This document shows, piece by piece, positions 22,486 to 31,327 of a stretch of 64,000 nucleotides of DNA. Source of the DNA: Candidatus Microthrix parvicella Bio17-1 (GTDB lineage Bacteria > Actinomycetota > Acidimicrobiia > Acidimicrobiales > Microtrichaceae); NCBI RefSeq assembly GCF_000299415.1, contig NZ_AMPG01000001.1, forward strand, positions 1-64,000, read 5' to 3'. Position 1 is the first letter of the stretch; each line of letters starts with the position of its first letter. Position numbers and translations under genes: made by a program. A model generated the notes under the pieces. The model saw only the letters and a program-made list of their open reading frames with translations. It was not told the DNA's origin and made no database searches.

Positions 22486-24804
22486 CTACTCGAAGGCTGC
22501 ACCCATCTCGCGTAGCACCTCGATCAGCGAGTTGGGCGAGTCCGCCGGTGCCTCCCCTGGCTGCACGTCGACGCCGTGGATCGTACCGGTGAACGGGTAG
22601 GCGCCGTGGGCCTGGTAGAGGTCCCAGTGGACCGGCGAACGGCGGTCGAGGCCGACGTCGATACCTTCAAATGGAGCCATGGGGAAGAGGCAGGTCCAGC
22701 CGTCGGCGGCGCCCACCTTGGTGCCGTCGACGCTCAACGTCACGTTCCAGACATTTCCCCCCGGCGCCACGAAGTCGGCGACGATCGCGTGCTCGCCGCC
22801 GTCGGGACGGGGCGCATCGATGGTCTCCAGCAGTCCCCGGCCGCTGTTATAGGTCAGGTGAACACCGGCGGCATCCAGCCACATCGAGTAGCCGCCGCCC
22901 TGGTCGCCGTGCGCCATGACGATGCCCTCATCCGACGGGTTGATCGATATTCGGGCGGTCACGCTGAAACTGCGGATCATCACCAGTTGCAGCGAACGCC
23001 ACCGCTCCAGCGTCGGTGTGCCGGGCGTGAGGGTGACCGGCCGCTCGTACACCTCATTCCACGGCGGACGTTGCAGGTACTTCAGCCCGCTGCCCTCATC
23101 GAGCGGGTACACCTGGTTGGCCCAGGCCGCCTGGTCCCATGCCTGGGAGAGTTCGGCGACGAGGTCGGGGTGGGCACCGGCCAGATTCCGGGTCTCGGTG
23201 GGGTCGCTCGTCAAGTCGTACAGCTCCCACTCCTCGTCGGAGAACCGGGTGAGCGGGTAGTGCAGGCTGACCACCTCCCAGCCGTCGCGGTAGTAGCCCC
23301 GATGGCCGAGCATCTCGTAGTACTGCTCGGTGCGCGCTGACGAGGCCGCCGGATTTGCAAGAACGGGGGCGAAGCTGATGCCCTGCATCGCCTTGAGTGC
23401 CTTGCCGTTGCGTTCCGATGGCGCCGCCACCCCCGTCAGTTCCAGCAGCGTCGGGAGGACATCGACGACGTGCACGTACTGGTCCCGCCAGGTTCCGGCG
23501 GCGCCATCGTCCGTCGATTCGGCCACGCCGGGCCCAGCCAGGATCATCGGTACCTGGTGCCCGCCTGCGTGGGTGTTGATCTTGTAGAGACGAAACGGCG
23601 TGTTGCCGCACGCCGCCCAACCGCGCGGATAGTGCGGCATCGTGGTGGGGCCGCCGATGTCGTCGATACGGGCCAGGTCGGCTGTGGTGTCGGTGGCTCC
23701 CAGCAGGTGCACGTAGTAGGCGGTGGTGCCCTCGGCCTCGCCCTCTCGGGAGGCGCCGTTGTCGGAGGTGAACATGATGATGGTGTTGTCCAACTCGCCC
23801 ATCCGTTCCAGCGCCGAACGCAACCTGCCGAAGCTCTCGTCGACCGAGGTGACCATGGCGGCATACACCTCCATGTACCGGGCGAACAGCCGCTGCTCGT
23901 CCGAACTCAACGAGTCCCATGGCGCCACTTCCTGGCCCGGCTCCGCGTTTCGGGGCGGCAGGGTGATCGACTCATCGACCAGGCCCATCGCCTTCATCCG
24001 GGCGAAGCGCTCCTCCCGGAGGTCATCCCAACCCGCGTCGTAGCGGCCTCGCTGCGCCTCGATATCGGCAGGCTTGGCGTGCAGCGGCGCATGCACCGAA
24101 CCGTGACTGAAGTAGAGAAAAAAGGGCTTGGCGGGATTGGAGGCCTTGGCGCCCTGCAACATCTCGACGGCCCGGTCGGTCAGGTCGTCGGTGAGGTAGT
24201 AGCCCTCCGGGTAGGTGTCGACGGTGACCGGCGAGTTGCCATCGATGAGTCGGTGCGGGTGGTGCAGGTTGGTGAACCCGTCCAAGAAGCCGTAGAACCG
24301 GTCGAAACCACGCTGGACGGGCCAGGAGTCGAACGGTCCGGCGTCCGAGCAGTGACTGTCCTTGGTCAGATGCCACTTGCCCACCATGGCGGTGAAGTAG
24401 CCGGCATCGGAGAAGATTTCGGCCGCGGACGCCACGTCGTCGGCCAATTCCATGGCATATCCCGGGAACCCGGCATCGGAGTGGGCAACGTGGCCCACCC
24501 CGGCCAGGTGCGAATTGACGCCCGTCAGCAGCGCGGCCCGGGTTGGCGAGCACATCGGAGTGGCGTGATAGTTGGAGAAACGCAGGGCTCCAGCGGCCAA
24601 CTCGTCCAGATTCGGGGTGGCGATCTCGGACCCGTAACAGCCCAGGTCGGAGTAGCCGAGGTCATCGGCCATGATCACGATCACGTTGGGGGCGCCTTTG
24701 GGCGCCGCCGCCTCGGGCGGCCACCACGCGTCAGACCCGGCAACGGTGCGGCCGATTCTGCCCTCAAAATTCTGGTAGGCGCCGGTGGATGCGGTGTGGC
24801 TCAT
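22486..24804 (-). CDS. Formylglycine-type arylsulfatase with C-terminal LamG-like domain
   Basis: 772 residues, type I sulfatase. The metal-binding MADDLGYSDLGCYGSEIATPN begins the catalytic domain, the Cys for formylglycine lies in CSPTRAALLTG near residue 90, and KWHLTKD and 'FYFSHGSVHAPLH' follow. After about residue 590 a beta-sandwich region (VTARISINPSDEGIVMAHGD...) looks like a concanavalin/LamG fold. No signal peptide. RBS GGGAGGAAACCAC before ATG 24804 fixes the start. Maturation needs a formylglycine-generating enzyme, which is not in the window. It resembles the 54.8-57.1 kb sulfatase, including the N-terminal GRIGRTVA motif. Likely substrates are organic sulfate esters. Confidence 0.93.
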   Translation of the reverse strand: MSHTASTGAYQNFEGRIGRTVAGSDAWWPPEAAAPKGAPNVIVIMADDLGYSDLGCYGSEIATPNLDELAAGALRFSNYHATPMCSPTRAALLTGVNSHLAGVGHVAHSDAGFPGYAMELADDVASAAEIFSDAGYFTAMVGKWHLTKDSHCSDAGPFDSWPVQRGFDRFYGFLDGFTNLHHPHRLIDGNSPVTVDTYPEGYYLTDDLTDRAVEMLQGAKASNPAKPFFLYFSHGSVHAPLHAKPADIEAQRGRYDAGWDDLREERFARMKAMGLVDESITLPPRNAEPGQEVAPWDSLSSDEQRLFARYMEVYAAMVTSVDESFGRLRSALERMGELDNTIIMFTSDNGASREGEAEGTTAYYVHLLGATDTTADLARIDDIGGPTTMPHYPRGWAACGNTPFRLYKINTHAGGHQVPMILAGPGVAESTDDGAAGTWRDQYVHVVDVLPTLLELTGVAAPSERNGKALKAMQGISFAPVLANPAASSARTEQYYEMLGHRGYYRDGWEVVSLHYPLTRFSDEEWELYDLTSDPTETRNLAGAHPDLVAELSQAWDQAAWANQVYPLDEGSGLKYLQRPPWNEVYERPVTLTPGTPTLERWRSLQLVMIRSFSVTARISINPSDEGIVMAHGDQGGGYSMWLDAAGVHLTYNSGRGLLETIDAPRPDGGEHAIVADFVAPGGNVWNVTLSVDGTKVGAADGWTCLFPMAPFEGIDVGLDRRSPVHWDLYQAHGAYPFTGTIHGVDVQPGEAPADSPNSLIEVLREMGAAFE

Positions 24805-25007
24805 GTGGTTTCCTCCCTCAGGGTCGACCGACGCCACGTGGCAACGCCGACGACCTCGTGAAGTCTGTCGCACCACGGCCGCCCTCGCGAGTTGGCCCTC
24901 ACGCCGTAACCTTCGCCGGCACGTCGCCCGACAACCTGTTCCGGCGTCAGCGTCACTCCGCCACACGCTTGCCCTCCTTTGCCCGCTCACCCGACAGGCT
25001 CGCCTCG

Positions 25008-25916
25008 ATGATCCAACTTCCCCCCCGAGTCACCGTGGTGCTCGGTTCCGGCGGCGCCGGCGGATGGATGTTTCACCTGGGTGTCCTCCGAGCGCTCCAG
25101 AGCGAGGCCGACTTCCTCCTTTCCGACGCAAGCCGCGTGATCGCCACGTCCGCAGGCGCCGGCGTGGCCGCACCGGTGCTGATGGGCACGTCGCCGGCCG
25201 ATACCGAGGCCGCGCTGATGACGCCCCCCTCGGGGGATGAGCGCGAGGCCTTCTCCGAGGCACGCGACGCCAACCGCGACCGTGGGCTCGAGCGTTTTGT
25301 GCCGGCAGCACCGAACTTGGCCTCCCGGGTGCTTTCCAACCCGATCCTGGCAGGTTCCGGCTTGTTGCCCGCCGGCATCATCCCCACCACCGGGCTGGCG
25401 CGCGCCGACTCGGTTCGTGACACCGACCGCTGGCCACCGTCGCTGTGGATCACCGCCACCCGTCTGAGCGACGGGCAACCGTGTGTCTTCGGACCGGGCC
25501 GGTTGGATGCCCCACTCCAGCTTGCGGTGCAGGCAAGCCAGGCCATCCCTGGTGCGTTCGCCCCCGTGGAGATCAACGGTGAACGCTACGTCGATGGCGG
25601 CCTGGTGTCGCCCAACCACGCGAAACTGGCGCTGGAGGACCCCTGCGACCTGGTGATCCTGGTGAGCGTGCAGAGCCGTCCGGGGCTGCGCGCCACCCGG
25701 GTGCAGGCCCGACGGCGGCTGGGCTCGGAGTTGGCGGCGCTGTCCGATGCGGGCCTCCCCACCGTCCTGGTCGAGGTGGATGATGCCACCAACGCCTGGT
25801 TTCGTGGCTTTCCCCGCAGCAGCAGCGACAATGGACCGGTGATCCAGCAGCACGCGGCCGGACTCACCCGGCAGGCATTGCGCCGCTGGGCCGAGTCTGG
25901 TTCCGGCCCGGCCTAA
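25008..25916 (+). CDS. Patatin-like phospholipase
   Basis: 302 residues. Oxyanion-hole motif GSGGAGGWMFHLGVLRAL near residue 13, then the nucleophile ATSAGAG (usual GxSxG with Ala in the first position), and catalytic Asp in YVDGGLVSPNH. Patatin enzymes hydrolyse acyl esters of membrane lipids with a Ser-Asp dyad, present here. ATG 25008 is chosen because family homology starts immediately after it; an upstream start would add about 70 unlikely residues. Divergent from the sulfatase (203 bp between starts). Confidence 0.85.
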   Translation: MIQLPPRVTVVLGSGGAGGWMFHLGVLRALQSEADFLLSDASRVIATSAGAGVAAPVLMGTSPADTEAALMTPPSGDEREAFSEARDANRDRGLERFVPAAPNLASRVLSNPILAGSGLLPAGIIPTTGLARADSVRDTDRWPPSLWITATRLSDGQPCVFGPGRLDAPLQLAVQASQAIPGAFAPVEINGERYVDGGLVSPNHAKLALEDPCDLVILVSVQSRPGLRATRVQARRRLGSELAALSDAGLPTVLVEVDDATNAWFRGFPRSSSDNGPVIQQHAAGLTRQALRRWAESGSGPA

Positions 25917-25960
25917 GCGGCACGGACGGGGCTGTCACCGGGGGTCGGTACGGTCGGTAC

Positions 25961-28153
25961 ATGGCCGTCCCGACAGCATCGACACCCCCGCCTTCCCCCG
26001 GCGACACCCGCGCCCCGTCGGTGGTTGAGCCTCCACGACCCAGCCGGGCCGAGGTCGCCGAGGAACTCACCGCCCACGTCAGGGCGCTGGCGGGGCCAAA
26101 CGCACTCCCCCGGCCCGAACAGGTCGACGCGGTCACCGCGGTGGTCGCCGACCGGCAGCGCACCCTTCTGGTGGCCCGCACCGGCTTTGGCAAGTCGGCG
26201 GTGTACTTCTCGGCCACCGCGATGCTGCGCGCACGCGGCTGGGGCCCCACCGTGGTGATCTCACCGTTGCTGGCGCTGATGCGCGACCAGGTGGCCGCCG
26301 CCGAACGTCTCGGGCTCACCGCTGTCACCATCAATTCGTCCAATGTCGATGCCTGGGACGACCTGGAGGCACGCTTGACCTCCGACGAGGTGGACCTGTT
26401 GCTGATCGCACCGGAGCGCCTGGCCAACCCGGGCTTCCGGCGGCGGGTGTTCGACTCATTGCGATCCAGGGCGTTCACCCTGGTGTGCGACGAGGCGCAC
26501 TGCATCTCCGACTGGGGCCACGACTTCCGACCGGACTACCGGCGTTTGCGCCGCTTGCTGGCCGAGGTGCCGCCATGGACGCCGGTGCTTGCCACAACCG
26601 CCACCGCCAACGCGCGGGTCACCGAGGACGTGGCCGCCCAGTTGGGCGACGACACCCTGGTGCTTCGCACCTCTCTGGACCGCGGGTCGCTGCGGTTGTC
26701 GGTGGTCGATCTGCCCGACGACGCCCATCGCCTGGCGTGGCTGAGCGAGCGCTTCGACGAGCTGCCGGGCTCGGGAATCGTCTACTGCCTCACGGTCGAT
26801 CAGGCGGAGACCACGGCCCGCTGGCTGCGCGATGAGGGCCACGATGCCGCCGCCTACACCGGTTCGGTCGAGCCCGACGATCGGCTCCGCTTGGAGGAGG
26901 CACTCCGGGCAAACAAACTCAAGGCGCTGGTGGCAACCTCAGCGCTGGGAATGGGGTTCGACAAGGGCGACCTGGCCTTCTGTGTTCACCTGGGACTCCC
27001 GCCGTCACCGGTGGCCTACTACCAGCAGATCGGACGCGCCGGCCGCTCGTTGGACACCGCCGAGGTGATCGCGTTGCCTCGCCCAAGCGAGGACGCTGCG
27101 ATCTGGCGCTGGTTCGAGTCGGTCTCGCTCCCCTCCGAGGAGCTCTGCCGCAGCACCCTCGATCAGCTCGATCTCGTCGAGCCGACATCGATCGCCATCC
27201 TCGAACACACCGTCAACCTGGGCCGCAACCGGCTCGGCACCCTGATGAACATCCTCGAGGTGGACGGGGCCGTCGAACGGGTGGGCGGTGGCTGGATTCG
27301 AACCAGGTCGGACTGGGCCTACAACCACGCACTGGCCACCAACCTGCGCGAGCTGCGGCGGGCCGAGTCCGAGCAGATGCGGACGTGGGCCGAGCTGGAC
27401 GGTTGTCGTCTGCGCTACCTCCGTGAAGCCCTTGACGACGCCGAAGCCGGCGACTGTGGACGCTGCGACCGATGTACCGACAGCACCTGGCAGTCCGACC
27501 CCGACCCCGAGGGGGTCGCCCGGGCACAGCAACTGCTGCGTGGTGGCGACGTGATCGTGCCGCCGCGCAAGCAGTGGCCCAGCGGGTTGGGCGAACCGAA
27601 GGGGCGGATCGCCGCCGATCGGCAACCTCGTCCGGGTCGGGCGCTCGCTCGTCTGGGCGATGGCGGGTGGGGTCCGGTCATCGAGCGCCTCGTCTCCCGG
27701 GCCGACGCCGGCACCGAGCCGACCGTCGAGCTGAACGACGACCTGCTGTGGGCCATCGCCGGCATCCTCAAACGCTGGGACTGGCAGGCGCGGCCTACGT
27801 GGATCTGTCCGATGCCATCACGGCGCCGCCGCGCCGTCATCGACGCTGTGGCGGATGGATTGGGCGAACTCGGCAGGCTGCCGGTGCACCGGGCACTCAC
27901 CGCCGGTTCGGGGCCGCGCGCATCCCCCGAGGCCTTCCAGGCCGATCAGGCCAACTCGGCTCACCAGGTGGTGAACGTCTGGCACCGGCTCGTCGTCGAC
28001 CCCGCCGCCCTGCCCGAGGCCGGGGTCCTGGCCGGGCCGGTGCTGCTCATCGACGACGAAATCGCAAGCCGCTGGACCGTCACGGTGGCCGCCTGGCGGC
28101 TCACGGAGGCCGGCAGCGGGCCGGTGCTGCCGCTGGCGCTTCGCTCCCGATGA
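25961..28153 (+). CDS. recQ: RecQ-family DNA helicase with C-terminal phosphoribosyltransferase-like domain
   Basis: 730 residues. Helicase motifs are ordered: RTGFGKSAVYF (Walker A), DEAHCISDWGHDFRPDYRRL (DEAH), TATATA-type motif III (LATTATANARV), then LVATSALGMGFDKGD and QQIGRAGR (motifs V/VI). A Zn-binding Cys cluster CGRCDRC near residues 500-505 corresponds to the RecQ-Ct region. A C-terminal part has PVLLIDDEIASRWTVTVAAW, which resembles the PRPP-binding loop 'vllVDD..tsG.T'. RecQ unwinds forked or recombination DNA 3'-5'. Start at ATG 25961, 44 bp after the patatin stop. Confidence 0.92.
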   Translation: MAVPTASTPPPSPGDTRAPSVVEPPRPSRAEVAEELTAHVRALAGPNALPRPEQVDAVTAVVADRQRTLLVARTGFGKSAVYFSATAMLRARGWGPTVVISPLLALMRDQVAAAERLGLTAVTINSSNVDAWDDLEARLTSDEVDLLLIAPERLANPGFRRRVFDSLRSRAFTLVCDEAHCISDWGHDFRPDYRRLRRLLAEVPPWTPVLATTATANARVTEDVAAQLGDDTLVLRTSLDRGSLRLSVVDLPDDAHRLAWLSERFDELPGSGIVYCLTVDQAETTARWLRDEGHDAAAYTGSVEPDDRLRLEEALRANKLKALVATSALGMGFDKGDLAFCVHLGLPPSPVAYYQQIGRAGRSLDTAEVIALPRPSEDAAIWRWFESVSLPSEELCRSTLDQLDLVEPTSIAILEHTVNLGRNRLGTLMNILEVDGAVERVGGGWIRTRSDWAYNHALATNLRELRRAESEQMRTWAELDGCRLRYLREALDDAEAGDCGRCDRCTDSTWQSDPDPEGVARAQQLLRGGDVIVPPRKQWPSGLGEPKGRIAADRQPRPGRALARLGDGGWGPVIERLVSRADAGTEPTVELNDDLLWAIAGILKRWDWQARPTWICPMPSRRRRAVIDAVADGLGELGRLPVHRALTAGSGPRASPEAFQADQANSAHQVVNVWHRLVVDPAALPEAGVLAGPVLLIDDEIASRWTVTVAAWRLTEAGSGPVLPLALRSR

Positions 28154-28237
28154 GCGCCGCCCGCGCCACCCGGGCAACGGAGACGCGCCCCGACCCACGT
28201 CGTCGCAACGCCGTGCACGTAGATCGATGAATGCTGC

Positions 28238-29191
28238 TTAGCCGTCGCGTTCGGCCTCGGCGAGAGCCGCCACCACGTCCATGGCGATGCCGGTCTCGCG
28301 TTCGGACACCTCCCACAGCGTGTCGATGGCCGCGTCGCTGCCTGGCAGGAGCAGCAGCGGACGCCTCACGGCGGGGCCGCTGGAGGTAAAGAGCGGCCCG
28401 TAGAGTTCCCCGCCGGAGGCACCAGGGTCGGTGGCGGCCCGCAGCTGCGGACGAACACCCACCACCGTCGACATGCCGGCCAGGGCAGTGAAGGGGGCGC
28501 CGATCATGCCCACCAGACCGCCGCCACCCTCGGTGGCCGTGTGGGATTGGAGGTTGGTGTTGGACAATCCCGGGTGGGCCAGCAGGCTGGACGCAGTCGT
28601 CCCAGCAGCTTCGAAGCTTCGCTGGAGGCCCAGACCGAAGTGGTAGTTGGCCAGCTTTGACTGCCCATAGGCCTTCCACGGCGCGTAATTGCCCCGCAGG
28701 TGCGGGTTGTCCGGGTCGACGGGACGGCCTTGAAGGCGGGCGACGCTGGTGACGGTCACCACCCGGGCATCGACCGCTCGCAACAATGGCACCAGGAGGT
28801 GCGACGTCAACGCCCAGTGGCCCAGATGGTTGACGCCGAACTGCATCTCGAACCCGTCTGTGGTCACCCGTTCTGGCAGCGCCATGAGCCCGGCATTGTT
28901 CACCAGCAGGTCGATACTGCGATGCGAGCCGACGATTTCATCGGTCGCCGTGCGCACCGACGCCAGGTCACCAAGGTCCAGTTCGACGACCTCCAGCGAC
29001 GCTGCCGGGTGAGTGCCGAGGATCTCCGCCCTGGCCACTGCCGCCTTGGCCTGGTTCCGCGCCGCCATCACCACGTGCGCGCCGGCGCCGGCCAGCGCCT
29101 TGGCGGTCTCCAGTCCCAGGCCGCCGTTTGCACCGGTGACAACGGCGGTGCGGCCGGAAAGGTCACCAATATCGCTCTGCGTCCAGCTCAC
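28238..29191 (-). CDS. SDR family oxidoreductase (retinol dehydrogenase-like)
   Basis: 317 residues. TGANGGLGLETAKALAGAGAHV is the cofactor loop, VVELDLGDLASV the adenine-binding Asp, NNAGL the structural motif, VTVTSVA the Ser strand, and AYGQSKLAN the catalytic Tyr-Lys. It belongs to the 'retinol dehydrogenase/WWOX-like' branch common in actinobacteria. It begins where the HD-domain gene ends (4-bp overlap), so the two are coupled. Convergent with recQ. Confidence 0.9.
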   Translation of the reverse strand: MSWTQSDIGDLSGRTAVVTGANGGLGLETAKALAGAGAHVVMAARNQAKAAVARAEILGTHPAASLEVVELDLGDLASVRTATDEIVGSHRSIDLLVNNAGLMALPERVTTDGFEMQFGVNHLGHWALTSHLLVPLLRAVDARVVTVTSVARLQGRPVDPDNPHLRGNYAPWKAYGQSKLANYHFGLGLQRSFEAAGTTASSLLAHPGLSNTNLQSHTATEGGGGLVGMIGAPFTALAGMSTVVGVRPQLRAATDPGASGGELYGPLFTSSGPAVRRPLLLLPGSDAAIDTLWEVSERETGIAMDVVAALAEAERDG

Positions 29192-29835
29192 GACTGATCA
29201 CGCTTGTAGATCGAGCGCTTCGGCGAGGCGAAGAACCCCTCGAGCAGCGGGCGAAACTCTTCGAGCGCAAGGCTGGGGTAGTCCGGATCGAATGCCGGCT
29301 GATCGAAGTCGGCGCAGAACTCTGCGCACAGGTCGTAATGCGGGTGCCCCTCAAACCGATCGCGCATGTTGGGGTCGAGTCCGAGGTACTCAAAGAAGTA
29401 GTACCCCTGGAAGATCCCGTGCTGTTGCACCATCCAGTGCAGGTCATCGTCGACAAAGGGCCACACGATTGCAGCGCCGATGTCTGGATGGTTGAAACTG
29501 CCGAGCGTGTCGCCGATGTCGTGCAACAGCGCGCAGGCCACGTAGGAGTCGCTGCGGTTTGCCCGCACCGCACGGGTGGCGGTCTGGAGCGAGTGGCTCA
29601 GGCGGTCGACGGTGAAGCCCCCGTAGTCACCCGACAACACGCCAAGGTGGGACATCACCCGGTCGGTCAGGCCAGGGTAGAACTCCAGCTGAGCTTCGAC
29701 GATGCGGTTCCAGTCGGCCTGGGTGCCCTCGGTCATGGCGGTGAATCCCGCCCTGAGCGCGCCGCCAGAGGCGTCGGCGCCGGGTTGGCGCGGCGCGATG
29801 GCTGTCGGGTCGATGCCGGATTCAAACGTGCTCAT
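29188..29835 (-). CDS. HD-domain protein, PhnZ/TmpB-like mixed-valent diiron oxygenase candidate
   Basis: 215 residues. His ligands are visible in RLSHSLQTA, LLHDIGDTLG (HD pair), FNHPDIGAA and QQHGIFQGYYFF, the last segments matching PhnZ-type HD oxygenases that cleave organophosphonates with a mixed-valent diiron site. Other HD proteins are phosphohydrolases, so activity is not settled. ATG 29835 (MSTFESG) is preferred over 29853. The stop overlaps the SDR start by 4 bp. Confidence 0.72.
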   Translation of the reverse strand: MSTFESGIDPTAIAPRQPGADASGGALRAGFTAMTEGTQADWNRIVEAQLEFYPGLTDRVMSHLGVLSGDYGGFTVDRLSHSLQTATRAVRANRSDSYVACALLHDIGDTLGSFNHPDIGAAIVWPFVDDDLHWMVQQHGIFQGYYFFEYLGLDPNMRDRFEGHPHYDLCAEFCADFDQPAFDPDYPSLALEEFRPLLEGFFASPKRSIYKRDQS

Positions 29836-30007
29836 CCCGCCAGTCTGGCGCAACCGGGCTGAGCGTCAGGGCCATGCAACCGCTGATTGCCAGCTTCCCA
29901 GCAGTCTCGCACCTTCCGCTGCGAACGCCCGCCGCGTTCGCTATCCTCCGGCCAACCAATCCGCCCCCGGCCACAGGCCGTTCGAGATCACTCAGGAGAA
30001 CACCACC

Positions 30008-30583
30008 ATGGTGAACACACCCCAGGTCGGTGCCGACCCGCGCAGCCGCACAGGAGGTTGGTGGATTCCCGTCGTTGGCGGGGTGATCGCCGTGGTGTTC
30101 GGTTTCCTCGTCCTGTCGTTCAATTACACGACGTTGTGGGCGGTCACGATTGCCGCAGGCGTTGGGTTCATCCTCACCGGCGTCGCCGACCTGAGCGCCG
30201 CAATTGACGCCAAGGGTGCCCAGCGGTGGGTGGGGCTGGTGCTTGGAGTGCTGGCCATCGGTGCGGGCATCGTCGCCTTTGCATGGCCCGCCGCCACCTT
30301 CGTGGTGCTCGCCAAGCTGGTGGCCTGGCTGCTGTTGTTCCGGGGCGTGTTCGGCATCATCGGCGCCTTCGAGTCTCGCCACGCCGGGATCGAACTGTGG
30401 TGGATCTCGCTGGTGCTGGCCACCCTGGAGATCGGTGTGGCGATCTGGGCGGTTCGCTACCCGGGCCGGTCGGTGGTGCTGCTGGTGCTGTGGATCGGCA
30501 TTGCGGCAATCTCGCGGGGCATCGCCCTGCTGGCCATCGGCTTCACCATTCGAAGCGTGGGCAAGGCGCTTCCAGCAGCCTGA
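30008..30583 (+). CDS. HdeD-family (DUF308) membrane protein
   Basis: 191 residues, six predicted membrane helices arranged as three hairpins, with Gly-rich helix starts (GGVIAVVFGFLVLSF, LGVLAIGAGIVAFAWP). The block ATFVVLAKLVAWLLLFRGVFGI with 'G...i' spacing is typical of HdeD/DUF308. In E. coli HdeD is linked to acid resistance; actinobacterial members are uncharacterised. Starts at ATG 30008; the upstream spacer includes CAGGAGAACACCACC, a good ribosome-binding site. Confidence 0.82.
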   Translation: MVNTPQVGADPRSRTGGWWIPVVGGVIAVVFGFLVLSFNYTTLWAVTIAAGVGFILTGVADLSAAIDAKGAQRWVGLVLGVLAIGAGIVAFAWPAATFVVLAKLVAWLLLFRGVFGIIGAFESRHAGIELWWISLVLATLEIGVAIWAVRYPGRSVVLLVLWIGIAAISRGIALLAIGFTIRSVGKALPAA

Positions 30584-30601
30584 GGATCAGGAGCGCCACA
30601 G

Positions 30602-31327
30602 TCAGCGGCCTGGTTCAACCACCAGCCGCCGAAGGAGCAACAGCCACATCCCGGCGAGCAGCCAACCTGCCGCCACGTCACCGGGATGGTGGGCGCCAAG
30701 TGCCACCCGGCTGCTGCCAACCAGCACCGCCAGGGTCGCAGCACCGGCGATCACCGGGCCGGGACTCCAGGAACGAACCCGTGCTGCGGGCCTGCCAGCG
30801 CTGTGCGCGGGTCGGGCGAGAAGCCACATCGTCGACACCCAGACGATCATCGAGTTCATCGCGTGCCCGGACGGAAAGCTGGTACCGCGCGCCGTCACCA
30901 ACGAGTCGAGATCGGGACGGGCCCTGGCCACCGTCAGCTTCAACGCCGTCTCGACGACCGCACCGAGCACCCCGCACAGCAGCAAGGTTCGGGCCCCGTT
31001 GAGGTCGCCTCGACGCCACAGCAGGCCTGCGCCGATGGCGACCACCAACGCCAGCAGCACCGGCGCACCCAGGTTGGTCACCACCAGCGCGGTTTCCCGC
31101 ACGATCCGGTGCCTGCCCACCCAACCGACCACCGCCGTGGTCAACCGCTCGTCGATGCGGTCCACAGGCCCCCACCTCACCGGCAGGCTCAGTGCCAGGC
31201 CGGTCAGGTACACCACCGCCATGGCCAGACCCCATCGGCCTGGCGCCTCACCCACATCGCCGGTACCAACCCCTTGATCCGGCCCGTCCCTCCGGCGAGT
31301 CTCCCGCCGGTCAGTTGGTCGGGGCAT
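30602..31327 (-). CDS. PAP2-family phosphatase
   Basis: 241 residues. The phosphatase motifs are complete: KLTVARARPD (motif 1, KX6RP), SFPSGHAMNS (motif 2, PSGH) and SSRVALGAHHPGDV (motif 3, SRX5HX3D). Four to six membrane helices surround them. Typical products are phosphatidic acid or undecaprenyl-pyrophosphate phosphatases. ATG 31327 (MPRPTD) is used; a longer frame adds 22 residues inside the kinase gene. It overlaps the lipid kinase 3' end by 17 bp and probably follows it in one operon. Confidence 0.9.
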   Translation of the reverse strand: MPRPTDRRETRRRDGPDQGVGTGDVGEAPGRWGLAMAVVYLTGLALSLPVRWGPVDRIDERLTTAVVGWVGRHRIVRETALVVTNLGAPVLLALVVAIGAGLLWRRGDLNGARTLLLCGVLGAVVETALKLTVARARPDLDSLVTARGTSFPSGHAMNSMIVWVSTMWLLARPAHSAGRPAARVRSWSPGPVIAGAATLAVLVGSSRVALGAHHPGDVAAGWLLAGMWLLLLRRLVVEPGR

